The notes below the pieces were generated by a model. It had not been told where the DNA came from, ran no database searches, and saw only the letters and a program-made list of their open reading frames with translations. DNA of 57,742 nucleotides, taken from contig PXTT01000051.1 of assembly GCA_003022535.1 (NCBI GenBank), forward strand, positions 1 to 57,742, written 5' to 3'. This stretch comes from Bacteroidetes bacterium QS_9_68_14. Its GTDB lineage: Bacteria; Bacteroidota; Rhodothermia; Rhodothermales; Salinibacteraceae. The position numbers were made by a program, and so were the translations under genes. Shown here in pieces: positions 37,769-46,892 of the stretch; within the stretch, counting starts at the first letter, position 1; every line of letters begins with the position of its first letter.

Positions 37769-38575
37769 CTACGGCGCGTCCTCGACGGTCACGCGGCCGG
37801 TCACGCGGCCGAGTTGGTAGGAGTCGAGGTTTTCGTCGGCGCGCAGATCGTAGCCTTGAATGCGGTCGGTGGGCGTCGTGATCTCCACGAAGCCGGGCGT
37901 GGCGATGCGCTTTTCCTCCTCGTGCCAGGCCAGGTGCTCGCCCTCCAGGCGCTTGCCCGTAGCGGTCTTCACCACGACGTGGCCCCGCGCGTCGAAGCGC
38001 CCGGCGGCATCGTGGTACACGATACGGTTGGCGCGGATCGTCGCGCTCACACTGTCGCTCGCGGCCTCGGGGTCGCCGCGCGCCGCCCCCCGCCCCTGCT
38101 CTGCTTCCTGGCCGCCGTCCTCGCTACCACTGCGGTAGAGGCGCGCGACCACGCGCCCGGCCGCCGAGTCGCGCCCGGCTGCCTCGCCCGCCTCCGCGGG
38201 GCCGGCCCGCGCGCGGCTCGCCTCCGTGCTGCCGGCGGCAGTGCGCAGGACCGTGTACGTGCTGTCCTCGCGCTCGTAACGCTCCATGAGCGCGGCCTCG
38301 ACGACGGCGCGCGGGGACTGGTTTTCGTAGATGGAAAACGCGACGTCCCGGCTTGCCTGGTCGGGCGCGGTGGCGCGCTGCTGTTCCTGCTGGAGGTCCG
38401 GGCGCGCCTCGGAGGAACGATATTCGCACGCTCCCAGCGTGAGGGCAGCTCCCAACGCGAGGACAGCCCCCAGCACGGGGAGCGCCGACCGCCCGGCCAG
38501 CGGCCTCGACGGAGTGCCCCCCCCGCCAGCGGGCCATGTGTCGTCGAGAGGCCGGGGAGACATGTCACGAACCAA
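37769..38575 (-). CDS. lptC: LptC-like LPS export periplasmic protein
   Basis: 268 residues with a lipoprotein signal (ALGAALTLGAC). The LptC pattern is seen in IYENQSPRAVVEAALMERYE and in the C-terminal half (IVYHDAAGRFDARGHVVVKT, WHEEEKRIATPGFVEITTPT). A Gly/Ala/Arg/Glu-rich loop of about 60 residues is inserted mid-protein. Lipoprotein LptC is typical of Bacteroidota. Either M1 or M5 (MSPRP) could be the start. It begins the lptC-lptA-lptB run with 37-82 bp spacers. Confidence 0.82.
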   Translation of the reverse strand: MVRDMSPRPLDDTWPAGGGGTPSRPLAGRSALPVLGAVLALGAALTLGACEYRSSEARPDLQQEQQRATAPDQASRDVAFSIYENQSPRAVVEAALMERYEREDSTYTVLRTAAGSTEASRARAGPAEAGEAAGRDSAAGRVVARLYRSGSEDGGQEAEQGRGAARGDPEAASDSVSATIRANRIVYHDAAGRFDARGHVVVKTATGKRLEGEHLAWHEEEKRIATPGFVEITTPTDRIQGYDLRADENLDSYQLGRVTGRVTVEDAP

Positions 38576-38631
38576 AAGACGGGGATGGAGTATTAGAGGT
38601 GTTAAATACGGTTGTGATAATTCGCACGACC

Positions 38632-38652
38632 GGTGAATGGGTAGAGTTCACC
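38632..38652. promoter_or_regulatory. GGTGAA-N9-TTCACC inverted repeat
   Basis: GGTGAA and TTCACC arms identical to those upstream of lexA, but spaced by nine bases instead of six. It lies between divergent lptC and the STAS gene. The spacing change means a shared regulator is uncertain. Confidence 0.35.
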
Positions 38653-38775
38653 CGCGCCGAAACCGCCGCGTGGTCGCCCGGCCGTTTCCCTGAGCTTCTT
38701 TGCTTTTATTTCACGCCCCCGCCCTTTCCGGGGCAGCCCGCCTGCCTCCCGCTTTCTCGGCTTCCCTGCTTCCCT

Positions 38776-39159
38776 ATGAGTTTCGATGTCTCCTCGCGCG
38801 CCGATCAGGTCGTGACCATCGACATCGGTGACGCGCTCGACTTTCGCAACGCTTCGGACTTTAAGGCGCTCTGCCAGGAAGAGGCCGACGCGGGGGGGCG
38901 CCACTTCGTGCTCGATTTTTCGGGCACGGGCATCCTCGACTCCACGGGCCTGGGGGCGATTTTTTCGCTGTACCGCAAGGTCAGCCCTGAGGATGGGGAA
39001 GTCGTCTTCGCGGCCGTCTCGAAGCCCGTGGAGGTGGTCGTGCAACTGACCCGCACCTACAAGGTCTTCCAGCAGTTCGACGACGCAGCAGAGGCGCGCG
39101 CCGCGCTCGTGGAAGAGGAAGGCGGCGCCCCCTCGCCGGCTTCCCCCGGGCGTCCCTGA
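38776..39159 (+). CDS. STAS-domain anti-anti-sigma factor
   Basis: 127 residues from MSFDVSSRADQVVTI. The phosphorylatable serine of SpoIIAA/RsbV proteins lies in ILDSTGLGAIFSLYRK, and DFRNASDFKALCQE precedes it. The last 20 residues are a Pro/Gly/Ser tail. Unphosphorylated STAS proteins bind an RsbW-type kinase and free its sigma factor or target. It is followed 81 bp later by a receiver-PP2C phosphatase that probably dephosphorylates it. The track start 80 codons upstream is in spacer DNA. Confidence 0.88.
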   Translation: MSFDVSSRADQVVTIDIGDALDFRNASDFKALCQEEADAGGRHFVLDFSGTGILDSTGLGAIFSLYRKVSPEDGEVVFAAVSKPVEVVVQLTRTYKVFQQFDDAAEARAALVEEEGGAPSPASPGRP

Positions 39160-39240
39160 GCATCAACGGGCGCGCCTGAGCATCAAGAACGGTCGCTTGC
39201 GGGACGGCCTTCCACCTGTCTCCAGCTCTTTCGCTTCTCG

Positions 39241-40401
39241 ATGGCCGCCCCGGACCCCTCCTCCACCGAGCCCTCCCCGGCCGAGCAACGCTCGCTGCTG
39301 ATCGTGGAGGACGAACGCGCTCTGCGGCGCCTGCTGGAGTACCGCCTCGGCGGGAAGTACCAGGTCCGCACCGCCGCGCACGGGCGGGAAGCGCTCGACG
39401 TGATCAGCCAGCACCCGCCCGACCTGATCGTGTCGGACATCATGATGCCGCACATGGACGGCTTCGCCCTTCAGGAAGCCCTTCGAGAAGACAAGAACAC
39501 GCGCGCGATTCCGTTCATCTTCCTGACCGCCAAGGATGACGACGACAGCCGTCTGAAGGGTCTGCGCGAGGGCGTGGACGACTACATCACCAAGCCCTTC
39601 GACACCGAGCAGCTGCTGGGGCGCATTGACCGGCTGATGGAGCGGACGGAGGTCTTTCGCACGCACCTGAGCGCGGAGCTGGGCCGGGACTTCTCTGAGC
39701 GCCTCATGCCGCACTCCCTGCCGGAGCCGCCCGGCTGGCGCACCTTCTTCGTAAGCCGCCCGCACGACCAGGGCGGCGGGGACCTCTTCGCGTGGAAAGA
39801 GCCGGAACCCGGCGTCTTCTTCCTGACGGTCGGCGATGTGATGGGGAAGGGACTGCAGGCGAAGTTTTACGCCTACACGTTTCTCAGCTACATTCGCGGC
39901 ACCATCCACGCGATGCTGGCGGAGACGCGCTCCCCGGCCACGCTGATGAGCCGCATCAACGAGATGCTCCTCTCCGACGAGGTCGTCGAGGAGACGTTCG
40001 CCTCTCTCTTGATGGTACGCTGGGACGCAAACGAGGGCACCGTGACCTACGCCAACGCCGGGCACTGCCGCCCGCTCCTGCTCTCTGGCACGAAGGAGAG
40101 CCACGTCGTCGAGGACAGCGACCTCGTGCTGGGGCTCGAAGAGGGCGCGGCCTTCCACGACTACACGCTGTCGCTGGGCACGGGCGAGGCGCTGGTGCTC
40201 TACACCGACGGCCTCACCGAGCAACCCCTCGAAAGCGGGCGCATGCTCGGCGAGCAGGGCGTCCTCCAGATCGCCGACTCGGCCCGCGCGGCCGAGGATC
40301 CGCCCTCGAAGATTCTGAGCGCCATCGAGCCCAACACCCGGCACGGCGACTTCGACGACGACATCCTGATGTTCTGGCTGCAGCGAGAAGCGAGTTCGTA
40401 A
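39241..40401 (+). CDS. Response regulator with PP2C/SpoIIE phosphatase domain
   Basis: 386 residues. The N-terminal receiver (residues about 18-135) has acidic residues VEDE, the phospho-acceptor Asp in IVSDIMMPHMDG and Lys in ITKPF. A linker leads to a SpoIIE/RsbU-type PP2C domain with metal-binding Asp residues in TVGDVMGKG, LYTDGLTEQ and DFDDDILMFW. Input from a histidine kinase should control dephosphorylation of the upstream STAS protein. No anti-sigma kinase, sigma factor or histidine kinase gene is adjacent. Confidence 0.92.
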   Translation: MAAPDPSSTEPSPAEQRSLLIVEDERALRRLLEYRLGGKYQVRTAAHGREALDVISQHPPDLIVSDIMMPHMDGFALQEALREDKNTRAIPFIFLTAKDDDDSRLKGLREGVDDYITKPFDTEQLLGRIDRLMERTEVFRTHLSAELGRDFSERLMPHSLPEPPGWRTFFVSRPHDQGGGDLFAWKEPEPGVFFLTVGDVMGKGLQAKFYAYTFLSYIRGTIHAMLAETRSPATLMSRINEMLLSDEVVEETFASLLMVRWDANEGTVTYANAGHCRPLLLSGTKESHVVEDSDLVLGLEEGAAFHDYTLSLGTGEALVLYTDGLTEQPLESGRMLGEQGVLQIADSARAAEDPPSKILSAIEPNTRHGDFDDDILMFWLQREASS

Positions 40402-40489
40402 GTGTTTGTGAACGGCAGGTCGTCTTCACCCTGCGGGCGCGTTGCCCGGCAAAAGCCATCCATCGTCGCCCCCCACCAAGACGGGCCGG

Positions 40490-42070
40490 CTACTCGCGCG
40501 CCTGCGCCTCGAGCTGCTTGGCCTTCTGCCGGAGGAGGGCGCGGTCGGGCTTCATGCCGGTCTCGGCTTCCTCAGGCCACGGGTAGAAGGCATCGGGGAT
40601 CTTGTACCCGGGAAGCGCTTCGCGGAGGGCCTCGCGTAGCTCTTCCGTTGCTTCGTCGGTCGGGGGGAAGGGCGTGCCCGCCGGCCCGCAGATGAAGGCG
40701 ACCGGGCGCTCCCCGAAGGTCGCGTGAGGGACGGGGACGACCGCCGCCTCGGCCACGCCGGGCTGGCGGCGCAGGGCCGCCTCGATCTCCTCGGGCTGGA
40801 CGTTTTCGCCCCCGCTCACGAACTGGCGGTCCAGCCGCCCCGCCACACGCAGGCGCCCGTCCTCGCCGATGCGCCCGCGGTCGCCGGTGGGCAGCCAGCC
40901 GTCTTCCCCGAAGGCGCGCACGAACGGCTCGCGCCGCTCGCCCTCCTCAACGTACCCGGCGAAGCGGGGGCGCCCTTTGACAAGAATCTCGCCGTGCTCG
41001 GCGCCCCCGCTCGCGCGGCGGATGCGGACGCGCCGGTGCGGGAGCGGGCGCCCCACCGTGCGCTGCACCACCGCCAGGTCGTCGCCCAGGGCGGTGGTGG
41101 CGACCTGCGAGGTCATCTCGGTGAGGCCGTAGCTGGTGGCTACGGGCCAGCCGGCCTCGTGCGCTTTTTCGACAAGCGCCGGGGGAATGGGGCCGCCGCC
41201 CAGCAGCATCGCCTTCAGCGAGGGCAGCGCGCCGCGGTGTTCGCGCGTGGCGTCGAGGAGGCGGCGTAGCTGCGCGGCCACCAGCGAGACGTGCGTGGCC
41301 CGGGTGCGCGGGATCGCGCGGGCCGGGCGCTCCTTCCCCCCTCGCGGCAACGCGACGGCCGCGCCGGCCCACAGGCTCCGCAGCACGATGGCGAGCCCGC
41401 CCACGTGGTAGAGCGGCAGCGACAGGAGCCAGCGGTCGTCCGGCCCCAGCGGGATGTTCTTGCGCGCGCCCTCGGCGCTGAAGAAATGGTTGCCGGCGGT
41501 GTGGAGGGCGGCCTTCGGCGCGCCGGTGCTGCCGGAGGTGAAGACGAGCGTGACCGGGCGCCCGGACGGCCACGTCGCCTCGCTTGCTTCCCCCGCGGCC
41601 GGGCCGGGCTCTGCGGGGGCGGCGAAGAGATCGCTGGCGAGGTCCGCGGCGCGCAGCGTCGTGGGCGCCCCTTCGGACGCCCCGTCGGGACGGGCGTTGC
41701 CGCCCGCGACCAGCGCGTCGGCGGCGATAGCGCGGAGCAGACGTTGCCGCCCGGCGGGGGGGACGCGCGCAGGCAACGGGGCCGCAACGGCCCGGCGGCG
41801 CCACAGGGCCAGCAGCAACGTCACGTAGGCCGCCCCGCGCGGCAGGAGGCACGCCACGCGGTCGCCCGGGCCGACGCCAGCGCCCGCGAGGCGCGTGGCC
41901 GCTCGGCCCACTGCGGCGTCAAGCGCGCCGTACGAGACGAACGTGCCCGCCGGTCCCAGCAACGCCGGCGCCTCGGGCGCGCGGCGCGCCCCGCGCCGCA
42001 ACGGGGCCGGGACCGTGTCGGGCATGGTGTCGGAGGGCGGGTCGTCAGGCACCGGAGGGGTCGAGGGCAT
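40490..42070 (-). CDS. menE: o-Succinylbenzoate-CoA ligase (MenE-like)
   Basis: 526 residues of the acyl-adenylate superfamily: A3 motif LVFTSGSTGAPKAALHT, A5 motif TSYGLTEMTSQV, A7 motif LPTGDRGRIGEDGRL, and the C-terminal Lys in AETGMKPDRALLRQK. Similarity alone cannot fix the substrate, but it is the third gene of menA-menC-menE, so activation of o-succinylbenzoate in menaquinone synthesis is strongly favoured. Very Ala/Arg-rich linkers occur between motifs. Confidence 0.88.
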   Translation of the reverse strand: MPSTPPVPDDPPSDTMPDTVPAPLRRGARRAPEAPALLGPAGTFVSYGALDAAVGRAATRLAGAGVGPGDRVACLLPRGAAYVTLLLALWRRRAVAAPLPARVPPAGRQRLLRAIAADALVAGGNARPDGASEGAPTTLRAADLASDLFAAPAEPGPAAGEASEATWPSGRPVTLVFTSGSTGAPKAALHTAGNHFFSAEGARKNIPLGPDDRWLLSLPLYHVGGLAIVLRSLWAGAAVALPRGGKERPARAIPRTRATHVSLVAAQLRRLLDATREHRGALPSLKAMLLGGGPIPPALVEKAHEAGWPVATSYGLTEMTSQVATTALGDDLAVVQRTVGRPLPHRRVRIRRASGGAEHGEILVKGRPRFAGYVEEGERREPFVRAFGEDGWLPTGDRGRIGEDGRLRVAGRLDRQFVSGGENVQPEEIEAALRRQPGVAEAAVVPVPHATFGERPVAFICGPAGTPFPPTDEATEELREALREALPGYKIPDAFYPWPEEAETGMKPDRALLRQKAKQLEAQARE

Positions 42071-42195
42071 GGGCGCGTCGCCGTTTTCGGGCCTGCCACG
42101 GCGGCGCGCCCCGGTCTACAACGGACGATTACGGCGGACGATCGTGAGGAGCCGCCGCCCGCGATCGGCCGCCCGCGGTCGGCCGTCCGCCACGC

Positions 42196-43302
42196 TCACA
42201 CTTCGCGCAGGAGGTGGCCGTTGAGCGTGCGCTTGACGGTAACAGCTTCCTCCACGTCGATGCTGGAGGCGTCGCCTTCGAGCTTGAGGCGCGGGTGGAC
42301 CACGTCCTGCTCGATGCGGCGGTAGGTGTCGGCGCCCAGCGGAGCGGCGTCGCCCTTCGAGCAGGCGGCCAGCGCCACGAGGCCCATCATGGCCACGCCC
42401 GCCTCGTAGGCCGCGCTCCACACCGGGCGCATCCCGAGGTCTGCCGCCTTGTTCGCAAAGTAGACGAGCCCGCCGAAGCCGCCCAAGATCGTGGGCTTGA
42501 GGACGGCAGCCTCGGCGTAGTCGGCGTGCTCCTCGAGCGTCACGAGCGAGACGTCGCGCATGGTCTCGTCGAGGGCCACCGGCAGCCCCGTCTCCTCGGC
42601 AAAGGCGGGCAGCTCCTCCGGCTCGGCCAGCGGCTCTTCGACGTAGGTCACGTCCACGCCCGCGATCCCGTCGGCGAAGCGGCGGGCCTCCTCGCGGCTC
42701 CAGGCGCGGTTGGCGTCGAGGCGCAGGGCCACGCCCGGCCCCAGCCGCTCGCCCAGCGCTCGGGTGAGCTGGATGTCGTCGTCGAGGGAGCGGTCCTGGC
42801 CCACCTTGAGCTTGACTGCGCGGTAGCCGTTTTCCTTGGTCTCGTCGAGACGGCCCAGAATGTCGCCGCGCTCCCCGGCCAGGAGGCGGCTCAGGGGGAG
42901 CGCCTCGTGCGGGTCGCCATCGGCCAGGAGCCGGTGGACGGGCACCTCGCGCGTCTCGGCAGCGAGCATCCAGGCGGCCTGCTCGAGCGCGAAGTGCACC
43001 GAGGGCGAGAGCTCTGGGTCGCCAAGGGCGTGGCTGAAGTCGTTTCCCTCCTCGAACCAGTCGCCCGCGATCTCGCGGCCGGTAGTAATGCGCTTGAGCT
43101 TGAACGCCTCGCGGGTGGCCTGCTGAAGGCGCTCTTCGCTAAAGCCGGGCAGCGGCACGGCCTCGCCCCAGCCCACGTCGCCTTCGTCGCTGGCCAGGCG
43201 CAAAAGCAGCCCCTCGCGCCGGTAGAGCTGGCGGCGCGGCATCTGCAGCGGCTCGGTGAGCGGCAGCTTGTAGCGGAAAACCCCGAACGAGGAAATGCGC
43301 AT
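42196..43302 (-). CDS. menC: o-Succinylbenzoate synthase (MenC)
   Basis: 368 residues of the enolase superfamily with the KxK general base (AVKLKVGQD), metal ligands in RLDANRAWS, YVEEPLAEP and ALDETM, and a second Lys in AAVLKPTILGG. This arrangement matches MenC, which dehydrates SHCHC to o-succinylbenzoate. Dipeptide epimerases share the fold, but the menA and menE neighbours decide. It lies about 125 bp upstream of menE. Confidence 0.93.
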   Translation of the reverse strand: MRISSFGVFRYKLPLTEPLQMPRRQLYRREGLLLRLASDEGDVGWGEAVPLPGFSEERLQQATREAFKLKRITTGREIAGDWFEEGNDFSHALGDPELSPSVHFALEQAAWMLAAETREVPVHRLLADGDPHEALPLSRLLAGERGDILGRLDETKENGYRAVKLKVGQDRSLDDDIQLTRALGERLGPGVALRLDANRAWSREEARRFADGIAGVDVTYVEEPLAEPEELPAFAEETGLPVALDETMRDVSLVTLEEHADYAEAAVLKPTILGGFGGLVYFANKAADLGMRPVWSAAYEAGVAMMGLVALAACSKGDAAPLGADTYRRIEQDVVHPRLKLEGDASSIDVEEAVTVKRTLNGHLLREV

Positions 43303-43398
43303 TTGGGTGTGGCTGGATGAAGCGGTTGGACAAGAGCGTAGCGGGGGCGGGCGACGTTACGATTTGCAGGGGCGCAGTTCTGGACGGCGGTCCGTCCG

Positions 43399-44334
43399 TC
43401 ACAGATTCCACCCCACCGCGAAGGCGAGGCTGTAGGCCACAAGCAGTTGCCCGGTGCGTCCCAGAAGCGGGCGGAAGGCCGCCGGCGTCGCTGCGCGAAA
43501 GAGCCGGCTCGCCAGCAGGCCCCCGCCCAGGAGAGCCACGCCGCTCGCCGCGAGCGCCGCCGCGTGCCGGCCCGTCCGCGCCACCAGCACGACCGGCACG
43601 AGCGCGGCTCCGGCCATGCAGGCCGCGTAGAGCGCGCGCCCAAGCGAGCGCCCGAAGCGCACGACGAGCGTTTTCTTGCCGACGCGCGCGTCCTCCTCGC
43701 GGTCGCGCAGGTTGTTTACCAAAAGGATGCCCGTGGCCAGCAGCCCCGGCGCCAGCCCCGCCCCAAGCACCGGCGCGCTCACGTAGAGCGCCTGCACGTA
43801 GAACGTCCCGCCCACCGCCACCGGCCCGAAGAACACCAGCACGAAGAGGTCCGCCAGCCCCAGGTACGCCAGCGACCAGCGCCCGGCGGTGTACCACACG
43901 CCCGAGGCGATGGACGCCACGCCCACCGCCAGGACCGGCCAGCCGCCGCGCCAAATGAGGTAGAGCCCGCCCGCAGACGCCAGCGCGAACGCTCCCATCG
44001 TGGCTCGCCGCATGGCCTGGGGCGAGACCCAGCCGGCCTGCGTGGCGCGCGTCGGCCCCTCGCGGCTCGGGCGGTCGGCGCCTTTCAGAAAGTCGCGGTA
44101 GTCGTTGCTAAAGTTGGTCCCGATCTGGATGAGCACAGCCCCCAGCAGCGCGCACGCCGCCGAGGGGGCGTGGAAGGCCCCTGCCTCGGCAGCCATCGCC
44201 GTGCCGACGACCACCGGCGCCACCGCCGCGCCCAGCGTCTGGGGCCGGGCCGCTTGCGTCCACACCTTCGTCGTCGAAGGCCGCGGGGCCGAGGAACCAG
44301 GCGGGGCGGGAGCGGCCACGAGAGCGACCGGCAC
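43399..44334 (-). CDS. menA: 1,4-Dihydroxy-2-naphthoate polyprenyltransferase (MenA)
   Basis: 311 residues if started at the GTG at 44334 (VPVALVAAP); the track start 52 codons upstream lies in a region without family similarity. UbiA-family motifs are IGTNFSNDYRDFLKGADRPS (first Asp-rich motif, with the MenA-typical N-F-x-N-D-Y-x-D) and ILLVNNLRDREEDARVGKKT (second). About eight membrane helices. It attaches the prenyl chain to dihydroxynaphthoate in the inner membrane. Divergent ispH supplies the isoprenoid precursor. Confidence 0.92.
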   Translation of the reverse strand: MPVALVAAPAPPGSSAPRPSTTKVWTQAARPQTLGAAVAPVVVGTAMAAEAGAFHAPSAACALLGAVLIQIGTNFSNDYRDFLKGADRPSREGPTRATQAGWVSPQAMRRATMGAFALASAGGLYLIWRGGWPVLAVGVASIASGVWYTAGRWSLAYLGLADLFVLVFFGPVAVGGTFYVQALYVSAPVLGAGLAPGLLATGILLVNNLRDREEDARVGKKTLVVRFGRSLGRALYAACMAGAALVPVVLVARTGRHAAALAASGVALLGGGLLASRLFRAATPAAFRPLLGRTGQLLVAYSLAFAVGWNL

Positions 44335-44546
44335 TTGGGGGGAAGGGGAGCGACGCTGTCGAGATAGCCCGGTTTGTACGTCCCAGCGCGCCACATGATG
44401 CCGCACGCTCCGCCACGCCCCCCTCGATTCGCGGCCCGAGCGTGCGAATCTCTCCAGAAAAGTGGGGCCCGTCGGGCCCGCGCTTGCCATGAATCCTGCC
44501 TCGCGCGCCCCCGTAGCACCTCACGCGCTCGGCGGACGAGCAGCCG

Positions 44547-44594
44547 GTCCAAAGCCCAAACCTCAAAACCCGAACTTCAAAACCCAAAATCGAA
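44547..44594 (+). repeat. A/C-rich low-complexity leader of ispH
   Basis: The 48 bases before the ispH ATG are made almost only of A, C and a few T/G in short iterations (CCAAAGCCCAAACCTCAAAA, then CTTCAAAACCCAAAATC). No Shine-Dalgarno is present. Similar patches occur before the M20 peptidase gene (46860-46892) and in the mraZ-rsmH spacer (3098-3120). Confidence 0.5.
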
Positions 44595-45842
44595 ATGGCT
44601 CGCCAGTTCGACGTCCCCGCCTTCTACCAAAGTCCTATCATCGGCACGGTCAAGGACGCGCGCCAGGAGGCGGACCCGCGCAAAAAAGACCTCTCGCCGG
44701 CGACGCTGGACTTCGGACCGGTGCGGTTTAAGATTGCGCGCCACTTCGGCTTCTGCTACGGGGTCGAGAACGCCATCGAGATCGCCTACCGGGCTCTCGA
44801 GGAGCACCCCGAGAAGGCCGAGAACGAGCGTATCTTCCTCCTCTCGGAGATGATCCATAACCCGCACGTCAACGACGACCTGCGCGGGCGGGGCATTCGG
44901 TTTCTCCGCACCACCGGCGGGGAGCAGCGCATCCCCTTCGATGAGCTGCGGCCTGACGACGTGGTGCTCCTCCCGGCCTTCGGCGCGTCCGTCGAGGTCG
45001 AAGAGGAGCTCAAAGAGCGCGGCATCGACATCGAAAGCTACGACACGACCTGCCCGTTCGTCGAGAAGGTGTGGCGCAAGTCCGACCAGATCGGCAGCGA
45101 GGACTACTCCATCGTCGTCCACGGCAAGCGCTACCACGAGGAGACGCGCGCCACCCTCAGCCGCGCCAAGCAGAACGGCCCGACGGTGGTGGTGCGCGAC
45201 ATAGACGAGGCCGGGAAGCTCGCCGCTGTCATTCGCGGGGAGAAAAGCGCGGACTTCTTCTACGACACGTTCGCGGACCGCTACTCCGAGGGCTTCGACC
45301 CCGAGACCGACCTCCGGCGCCTCGGCGTAGTCAACCAGACGACCATGCTGGCGACCGAGACGCAGGCCATCGCCAACCTGCTCAAAGAAGCGCTCCGCGC
45401 GCGCTACGGCGAGGCGGACCTGGAGGAGCACTTCGCCGACACCAGCGACACGCTCTGCTACGCCACCAACGAAAACCAGAACGCCACGCTCCGCCTCATC
45501 GAGGACGGCGCGGACGCGGCGCTGATCGTCGGCGGCTACAACTCCTCGAACACCGGCCACCTCGTGGAGCTGTGCGAAGAGCGGATGCCGACCTACTTCA
45601 TCCGCGACGCCGACTGCGTGCACTCCCCCGCCTACATCGAGCACTACGACCCGCACGAGCAGCAGGAGATCGAGACGGAAGGCTGGATGCCCGAGAAGCG
45701 CCCGGTGGACCTGATCCTGACCGCCGGGGCCTCCTGCCCCGACGCGCTCTTGGACGACGTGCTGAACAAGGTGACCGCCTGGTTCCCCGACGCGCGCGAT
45801 GTAGACGAGGTGCTTGCGCCGTTTCGGCCGGACGGCGGTTAA
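44595..45842 (+). CDS. ispH: 4-Hydroxy-3-methylbut-2-enyl diphosphate reductase IspH
   Basis: 415 residues. The three Fe-S cysteines are visible in GFCYGVENA, DTTCPFVEKVW and AGASCPDALL; NQTTMLATET and NSSNTGHLVELC are further family blocks. It converts HMBPP to IPP/DMAPP, the last MEP-pathway step. At over 400 residues, with an N-terminal extension and insertions, it resembles the long cyanobacterial/plant-type enzymes rather than the roughly 310-residue E. coli form. Divergent from menA by 260 bp. Confidence 0.94.
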   Translation: MARQFDVPAFYQSPIIGTVKDARQEADPRKKDLSPATLDFGPVRFKIARHFGFCYGVENAIEIAYRALEEHPEKAENERIFLLSEMIHNPHVNDDLRGRGIRFLRTTGGEQRIPFDELRPDDVVLLPAFGASVEVEEELKERGIDIESYDTTCPFVEKVWRKSDQIGSEDYSIVVHGKRYHEETRATLSRAKQNGPTVVVRDIDEAGKLAAVIRGEKSADFFYDTFADRYSEGFDPETDLRRLGVVNQTTMLATETQAIANLLKEALRARYGEADLEEHFADTSDTLCYATNENQNATLRLIEDGADAALIVGGYNSSNTGHLVELCEERMPTYFIRDADCVHSPAYIEHYDPHEQQEIETEGWMPEKRPVDLILTAGASCPDALLDDVLNKVTAWFPDARDVDEVLAPFRPDGG

Positions 45843-45910
45843 GCATTGGGAAGCTGAAGGGGGACGCTCGTCAGCCTGCCGAGCAACCTTCCAATCTTCA
45901 GAGGCTGGTC

Positions 45911-46108
45911 AGAGGCTGTTTGGCGAACAGGAATCGAGCGAGCGAGATGAGATTTCGCGCCCAGCGAAGCGCGTTTTTGAGGTTCGTGGCCTGGCTACAG
46001 GCTGAACAAGAGAGCGTAGACGGGCCGAAATGTCACTTGCACAGCGCTGGGAGCGCAGCGACCGAGCACTCCCCGGGGTGCCGCTGAACGTTTCGCCAAA
46101 CAGTCTCT
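45911..46108. mobile_element. MITE-like element with 17-bp terminal inverted repeats
   Basis: AGAGGCTGTTTGGCGAA at 45911-45927 and TTCGCCAAACAGTCTCT at 46092-46108 are inverted copies differing at one base. They bound 198 bp without a supported ORF, inserted between ispH and a methyltransferase gene and ending 19 bp before that gene. The size, terminal repeats and lack of coding capacity fit a non-autonomous IS derivative. I could not define a clear target-site duplication. Confidence 0.6.
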
Positions 46109-46127
46109 CAACGTTCAACCCACCGCC

Positions 46128-46835
46128 ATGCCCTGGTACGAAGACTGGTTCGACCGGCCGGAGTACGAGGCGGTCTACCCCCATCGCGACGAGGGCGAGG
46201 CCGAGCGGGCCGTGGCTCTCATCGAGCGCGTGGCCGATCCTGAGCCGGACGCGCAGCTCTTGGACGTGGGATGCGGCCGCGGGCGCCACGCGCGGGCCTT
46301 CGCGCGGCGTGGCTACCGTGTGACCGGGATTGACCTCTCAGGCCGCGCCATCGAGGAGGCGCGCGAGCGAGCCGCCACAGAGGGCCTCTCGGGCATCGAC
46401 TTCCGCGAGCAAGACATGCGCGCGCCGATGGGCGAGGCGGCCTTCGACGGCGCGGTGAACCTGTTCTCCTCGTTCGGCTACTTTGGCCACGGCGAAAGCG
46501 ACGAAAATGATGGCGACGAGGGCGTCGGCGCCGACCAGCAGGTCGTCGAGCGCGTGGCCACGGCGCTGCGCGAAGGCGGCTTTTTCGTGCAGGACTTCCT
46601 GAACGCCCCGTCGGTGCGCGCCGGGTTCGTGCCCGAGAACACGCGCGAGGCGGGCGGCCTCCAGATCCGCGAGCAGCGCTGGATCGAGGGCGGGCGCATC
46701 AACAAGGAGATCACGCTTCGCCCTCAGGCGGGCCTGGCGCTGAAGGCCACGTTCGGCGACTACGACGGCGCCCCCTACGACGAGCAAAGCCCCCGCCTGA
46801 TTATGCTGAGTAGGAAAGCGAGGGAGAAGGGTTGA
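46128..46835 (+). CDS. Class I SAM-dependent methyltransferase
   Basis: 235 residues from MPWYEDWFDRPEYEAVYPHR. Motif I is LLDVGCGRGRHARAFARRGY, then VTGIDLSGRAIEEARERA, and acidic motif FDGAVNLFSSFGYFG, the pattern of the small methyltransferase_25/11 group. An acidic insert (ESDENDGDEGVGADQQ) follows. The substrate is unknown. The close MITE-like element upstream may carry or disrupt its promoter. Confidence 0.85.
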   Translation: MPWYEDWFDRPEYEAVYPHRDEGEAERAVALIERVADPEPDAQLLDVGCGRGRHARAFARRGYRVTGIDLSGRAIEEARERAATEGLSGIDFREQDMRAPMGEAAFDGAVNLFSSFGYFGHGESDENDGDEGVGADQQVVERVATALREGGFFVQDFLNAPSVRAGFVPENTREAGGLQIREQRWIEGGRINKEITLRPQAGLALKATFGDYDGAPYDEQSPRLIMLSRKAREKG

Positions 46836-46892
46836 AGGCAGGGGATCGTTGCCATCCGACGGTAATCCGCCATCCAAAATCCAAAGCCCACC

